Shown here: positions 60,422 through 64,000 of the stretch, one piece after another
Layout: each line of letters opens with the position of its first letter
Position numbering within the stretch: position 1 is the stretch's first letter
DNA from: Syngnathus acus
Taxonomy: Eukaryota; Chordata; Actinopteri; Syngnathiformes; Syngnathidae
Assembly: GCF_901709675.1 (NCBI RefSeq)
Contig: NW_023590223.1
Span: 186,001 to 250,000 of the forward strand
Reading direction: 5' to 3'
Length of the DNA: 64,000 nt
Notes under the pieces: generated by a model
Database searches by the model: none
What the model saw: the letters and a program-made list of their open reading frames with translations, nothing else
What the model was told of the DNA's origin: nothing
Made by a program: the position numbers and the translations under genes

Positions 60422-60897
60422 TTCTGCTATTGAGAATTGTTTCATTCTTTCACTTTTTTTTAATGGGTTTGGTTCACGAAAACCAGCAGCCACGTTTTAA
60501 ATCTAGCCTCTGAAACACATTCGTTGATAAGACTAAACATTTAAAGGTTCCCAACAAGTGGCAGCTGTCCAATGTTGTCTCTAGTTGGAAACCCCAGCCT
60601 AAGTTGGAAACCCTAATTGGAAACCCTTGCCCCAGTTGGAATTCCTAGTTTGAAACCCTACCCGGAGTTGGAGCCCTCGTTGGAAACCCTAGCCCTAGTT
60701 GGAAACGCTGGCCCTAGTGTGTAATAGAGAAAGCATTTTTTCTTTTGGTTTTTGTCACTTTTTGCACTTAAAACGGAGATTGGGGGGGAGTCAGCACAAC
60801 AAAAAAATAAATCAGAAACCAAAACCCTTTCTGACAGTATACAAGAGTTGCTTCAGACTGAAATAAAGTCGTTGATCTCATATAAATAATATTAAGT
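60422..60897. other. Spacer with GTTGGAAACCCTAG repeats
   Basis: 60590-60720 repeats AGTTGGAAACCCTAG-type words at about 20-30 bp spacing; also seen at 61440, 61700 and 63050-63440. Confidence 0.7.
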
Positions 60898-60970
60898 TGA
60901 CCATGAAGGGACTTGAACCCTCAATCTTCTGATCCGAAGTCAGACGCCTTATCCATTAGGCCACATAGCC
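60898..60970 (-). tRNA. tRNA-Arg(TCG), structurally intact
   Basis: 73 nt. Acceptor GGCTATG/CATGGTC pairs at all seven positions (two G-T). A box TGGCCTAATGG, loop CTTCGGA in a perfect CTGA/TCAG context gives TCG (arginine), T arm GAGGG TTCAAGT CC CTT pairs. No T4 close downstream. Confidence 0.83.
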
Positions 60971-61119
60971 ATGTGAAAGACTGTACCAAGTGAAACATGG
61001 CAACGACTTCTGATGACTGCAGCCTTTGGTGGGAAGTGAAGTTCACAATTGTTCCAGACAAATGGCCTGTGGATTAATCAATTTACAGTAAAAGAGAATT
61101 GTAATGCAATTGACATGTT

Positions 61120-61192
61120 ACCTTGTTAGTGCAAGTGGTCGTGCATCAGTCTCAAAATCTGAAGGTTGTGAGCTCGACCCTCACACGGGGCG
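61120..61192 (+). tRNA. tRNA-Met body with CAA anticodon, unit M1
   Basis: 73 nt. Loop CTCAAAA gives CAA (leucine) where elongator tRNA-Met has CTCATAA. D stem drifted (TAGTGCAAGTGGTCGTGC); acceptor pair 1 lost. TTTT follows 5 nt downstream. Confidence 0.6.
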
Positions 61193-61354
61193 CTGTTTTC
61201 CATAGTCCACAGTAAAATCATTGTCAATTTCAGAAGATAGTAGGTTGCTCAGAATAGAATAAAGTTTTCTGTCTGTGAAGTTGAGTTTAATTGAAATGGC
61301 CGGTGGTTGAATCAATTTTACAGTAAAAGAGCTTTGTAAAACCAACTATTCACG

Positions 61355-61427
61355 GCCTCGTTAGCGCAGGCGGTAGCGCGTCAGTCTAGTAAACTGAAGG
61401 TCGTGAGTTCAACCCTCACACGGGGCT
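61355..61427 (+). tRNA. tRNA-Met body with AGT anticodon, unit M2, intact
   Basis: 73 nt. Acceptor GCCTCGT/ACGGGGC, D arm GCGC/GCGC, T arm GTGAG/CTCAC all pair; anticodon stem TCAGT/ACTGA is perfect, better than in normal tRNA-Met. Loop CTAGTAA gives AGT (threonine). TTTT follows 4 nt downstream. The best-folded member of the array. Confidence 0.78.
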
Positions 61428-61613
61428 CTGTTTTATTTAGTCCTAACCCTAACTCGAGCCCTTGTTGGAAACCCCATCCCCAGTTGGAAACCCAAGTTTG
61501 AGAATGCTCAGACAAAAGTAACTTTTTCTTTCGATGAAGTTCAGTTTGATGGAAATGGCCGGTGGTTGAATCTTTTTTACAGTAAAAAAGAATTTTAAGA
61601 CAGGTGCCACAAA

Positions 61614-61686
61614 GTCTCGTTGGCGCAGGCGGTAGCGCGTCAGTGTCGTAACCTGAAAGTCGAGAGTTCGATCCTCACACGGCGCA
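61614..61686 (+). tRNA. tRNA-Met body with CGT anticodon, unit M3
   Basis: 73 nt. Loop GTCGTAA gives CGT (threonine). Acceptor GTCTCGT/ACGGCGC and T stem GAGAG/CTCAC each have one mismatch. Confidence 0.6.
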
Positions 61687-61828
61687 TGATTTATATCTAG
61701 CCCAACCCTAACTCTAGCCTTTCCTGTAAGTCCTAGTTGGAAATCCTAGCCTAGTTAAGTTTGATCAAAATGGGCGGTGGTTGAATCAGTTTTACAGTAA
61801 AAACAATTGCACAAAATGCAAAAACATA

Positions 61829-61895
61829 GCGTCGTTGGCGCAGGCGTGTCAGTCTCATAATCTGAAGGTCGTGAGTTCGACCCTCACACGGGGCA
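61829..61895 (+). tRNA. tRNA-Met(CAT) with D-arm deletion, unit M4
   Basis: 67 nt. Anticodon arm CTCATAA and T arm are canonical (GTGAG TTCGACC CTCAC). Six nucleotides of the D loop/stem are missing (GCGCAGGCGTGTC). TTTT downstream. Confidence 0.65.
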
Positions 61896-62204
61896 TACTT
61901 TTATATAGTCCTAACTCTAGCCCAGCGGTGGCCAACCCGCGGCTCGCGAGCCGCATGCGGCTCTTTGGCTAGTTTCATGCGGCTCTTTTACGTTCATATC
62001 AACATTTGTGTTTATTTTTCGTGCGTATTTGCTTCGCTTGAGTTCAATATGGTATTTTGGTCAAACGCGCATGCGCGTGAGGTGAAATCCCGCAAAGGAG
62101 GAGGGACAAACAGAGAGATTGGTTTTGCCCGCTTTTTTTATGAATGGCGACTTTGACTACGGGGGCCCATTAGGTCCAGAAAAGCTGACAAGACGCTTGC
62201 CAAA

Positions 62205-62670
62205 ATGGCAAGGAAAAAATGCACAGCTAAACGAATATATGACGATGAACACAGGACGTTTTTAACAGAGTTAAAGTTGTTTTTTGTTGAATGCTATGGC
62301 AAGCCATTCTGCCTGATATGTCGGACGTCATTGGCGCATTTAAAAGCTTCAAATGGTCAGCGCCACTTCAGCTCACTTCATGCCAATATCGATATGGACT
62401 TTGCAAAATGGACTGAATTTCGCAGGCACAAGTTTGGAGACTTTGAAAAGTCAGGCAGAAAAATAGGTACAGTTTTTCAAAAAAATTACGAAGCACTCAG
62501 AGACTGTCACACTTGCATTGTTTCAACTGGCTTGGAACATTGCACGGGCTAAAAAGCCATACAATGAAGTGGAGTTCGTTAAAATATGCCTCAGTGACGT
62601 TATTGAAATCTTGTCTTCTGAAAACGACGAACTCAAACGAATGGTCTGTCCCGCCACACATAGTAAGTGA
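62205..62670 (+). pseudogene. hAT transposase N-terminal part
   Basis: MARKKCTAKRIYDDEHRTFL, then CLICRTSLAHLKASNGQRHF and SLH (a BED-like C2H2 finger) and DMDFAKWTEFRRHKF. The frame slips near 62508; the next frame continues LALFQLAWNIARAKKPYNEV and NDELKRMV to a stop at 62670. The catalytic core is absent. Confidence 0.8.
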
Positions 62671-62861
62671 AAAAACGTATTATGTTTTTGTTTGTGGAAT
62701 TTGTTGAACTGAGAGTTTGTCTGTGTGAGACAATGCACACAATGTTCATTGTTGAAAATGTGGTCTTTGGTCTGCGGTTTTAGTACTGTAGGAGTCAATT
62801 TGTCATTATCATGTTGGTGCGTGACATAATAATGTCACACAATAAATTTGGCTGAGCAGAG

Positions 62862-62896
<35 letters not shown>

Positions 62897-62960
62897 CGTG
62901 TGCGCGTGCGTGCGTGCGCGTGCGTGTTTGTGTGTGTGTGTGTGTGGGGGGGGGGGGGGG
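62862..62960. repeat. (GT)n microsatellite with poly-G
   Basis: GT/GC array ending in a run of about 15 G. Confidence 0.95.
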
Positions 62961-63258
62961 TGTTCATGTGTGCTCATGTGTATGATGTGGCTCTTTGCGA
63001 TGACACAGTAAAAAATGTGGCTCTTAGTCTCTGACTGGTTGGCCACCCCTGCTCTAGCCCTAATTGGAAACCCTCATCCTCGTTGGAAACCCCAGTTGGA
63101 AAACCCTGGCCACAGTTTGAAACCTTAGTTGGCTTCCCTAACCCGAGTTGCTCAGACTTACAGTCACTTTTTCTTTCTGTGAAGTTCAGTTTGATTGAAA
63201 TGGCCGGTGGTTTGATCAATTTTACAGTAAAAAAGAATTGTAAAACTGCAAATGCACA

Positions 63259-63331
63259 GCCTCATTAGTGCAGGTACTAGCATGTCAGTCTCACAATTTG
63301 AAGGTCAAGAGTTCGGTCCTCAGGTGGGGCA
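63259..63331 (+). tRNA. tRNA-Met body with CAC anticodon, unit M5
   Basis: 73 nt. Acceptor GCCTCAT/GTGGGGC pairs fully (with G-T). Loop CTCACAA gives CAC (valine). T stem AAGAG/CTCAG has two mismatches. TTTTT follows 4 nt downstream. Confidence 0.6.
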
Positions 63332-63825
63332 GACTTTTTATATACCTAGTCCAAACTAGCCCTAACCCTAACTCTAGCCCTAGTTGGAAACCCTAGTCCT
63401 AGTTGGAAACCTTAGTTAGAAACCCTACTTTCAGTCGGGAGCAGGTTGCTCAGACTAAAATAACTTTTTCTTCTTTTAAGGGGTAGGGCAGCAAAGTAAG
63501 CAGGGATTGTGAATATCAGCAAGCACAGGTTGCTCGACTGGAGTCAAGAGAAACAAATTAAAAATTGTACATAAGATGAAAAATTTGCCTCTTTCTTTTG
63601 GCTTTTGTCAATGACATTTGGGGTCATCACAACAAAGATCAAAACAGCACACAAACAGTTTACCTATATTTTCCTCTTTCAATTTGATGATACACTAGAC
63701 ATGAAGATCTGTTTAGATTTGAAATCTTATCCATTAGGCCAGATAGCCATACAGGAAATTCTGACAAGTGATAGCAGTGCAATGATTTTTGAGCATATAC
63801 AGTAAATCTACAGCCTAGATTCAAG
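63332..63825. other. Spacer with CCCTAA/GTTGGAAACC repeats and tRNA-Arg scraps
   Basis: 63355-63440 repeats CCCTAACCCTAACTC and AGTTGGAAACCCTAG. 63725-63750 (CTTATCCATTAGGCCAGATA) is a reverse tRNA-Arg D-arm scrap. Confidence 0.55.
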
Positions 63826-63881
63826 TGAAGTTAACTGACTTTGGATCAGAAGATTAAGGGGTTCAAGTCCCTTCATTGTCA
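63826..63881 (+). tRNA. tRNA-Arg 3' half, relic
   Basis: TTTGGATCAGAAGATTAAGG and GGTTCAAGTCCCTTCATTGT: anticodon 3' side to T arm, with TTG in place of TCG. Confidence 0.55.
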
Positions 63882-64000
63882 ATTTAATGAATGTCAAGAG
63901 GAAAGTAGCCTAGTGGATAATATGTCTAACAATAAATAATAGTTTTTGTTTTGTTTCTGCATTACCCAATACATCTCCTTCACATTGTGACACATTCTCC

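Larger units (their letters stand above)
61923..63051 (+). mobile_element. hAT element with perfect 8-bp target duplication
   Basis: CAGCGGTGGCCAACCCGCGG at 61923 and GGTTGGCCACCCCTG ending 63051 are inverted termini. CTCTAGCC stands on both sides (61915-61922 and 63052-63059). It holds the first part of a transposase and a GT/G microsatellite (62862-62960), so it is internally deleted. Confidence 0.9.

Overview
The window looks like a transposon-rich, tRNA-gene-rich stretch of a teleost fish genome, probably a percomorph; I cannot name the species. The signs are several fish LINE types (L2/CR1-like, Rex1-like with an FSDD box, and a LINE with an ATGG-repeat tail), two tRNA-derived SINE families, piggyBac, hAT and Tc1/mariner-type elements, CA/GT microsatellites, split exons, and eukaryotic tRNA genes without encoded CCA. 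I see no complete intron-containing host gene. The only recognisable host protein is a four-exon fragment on the minus strand (9676-11471) that reads as the ubiquitin-like and scaffold region of IKK-beta (ikbkb); one exon carries a frameshift.

Layout. 1-1000: a broken gypsy pol end and its probable 3' LTR. 1339-2443: two MITEs. 3112-5174 and 5300-8497: two LINEs. 8500-9487: a tandem cluster of tRNA-Ser genes. 9676-11471: the ikbkb fragment. 12023-16775 and 16776-19391: two head-to-tail copies of one segment, the second lacking about 2.1 kb; they carry tRNA-Ser(GCT), tRNA-Thr relics, a LINE 3' end and MITEs. 19392-21414: tRNA-His and tRNA-Val relics. 21977 to about 24556: a piggyBac element with an uninterrupted transposase. 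24870-30362: tRNA-Gln, -Val, -Pro, -His and -Arg relics, a decayed hAT element and a solo LTR. 30442-36312: a TA-flanked inverted-repeat element holding two LINE copies head to head. 36313-37240: an inverted copy of the tRNA-Ser block. 37340-40890: a LINE with a C-terminal zinc finger. 41771-43171: nine 72-nt tRNA-Gln-like genes in tandem, seven with a CTC (Glu) anticodon. 43210-44165: a TTAGGG-like degenerate satellite. 44145-45618: a small split gene relic. 46065-48262: a second copy of the 25.3-26.2 kb block plus tRNA-Pro. 49011-54545: a LINE interrupted by an antisense, almost intact LINE. 54564-57370: hAT, MITE and SINE pieces. 58400-60165: a Rex1-like LINE. 60216-63881: tRNA-Arg and tRNA-Lys, then a tandem array of tRNA-Met-like genes each with a different anticodon, and a hAT element with a perfect 8-bp target duplication.

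How it fits together. The recurring theme is a tRNA gene field that expands by duplicating 150-240 bp units and multi-kilobase blocks, decays by mutation, and is repeatedly hit by transposons. Paralogous empty sites inside the window date several insertions. The most unusual signal is anticodon change inside otherwise well-kept tRNA bodies: a Gln body with CTC, and a Met body with CAA, AGT, CGT, CAT and CAC. Many of these copies still have a T-run downstream that could stop RNA polymerase III.
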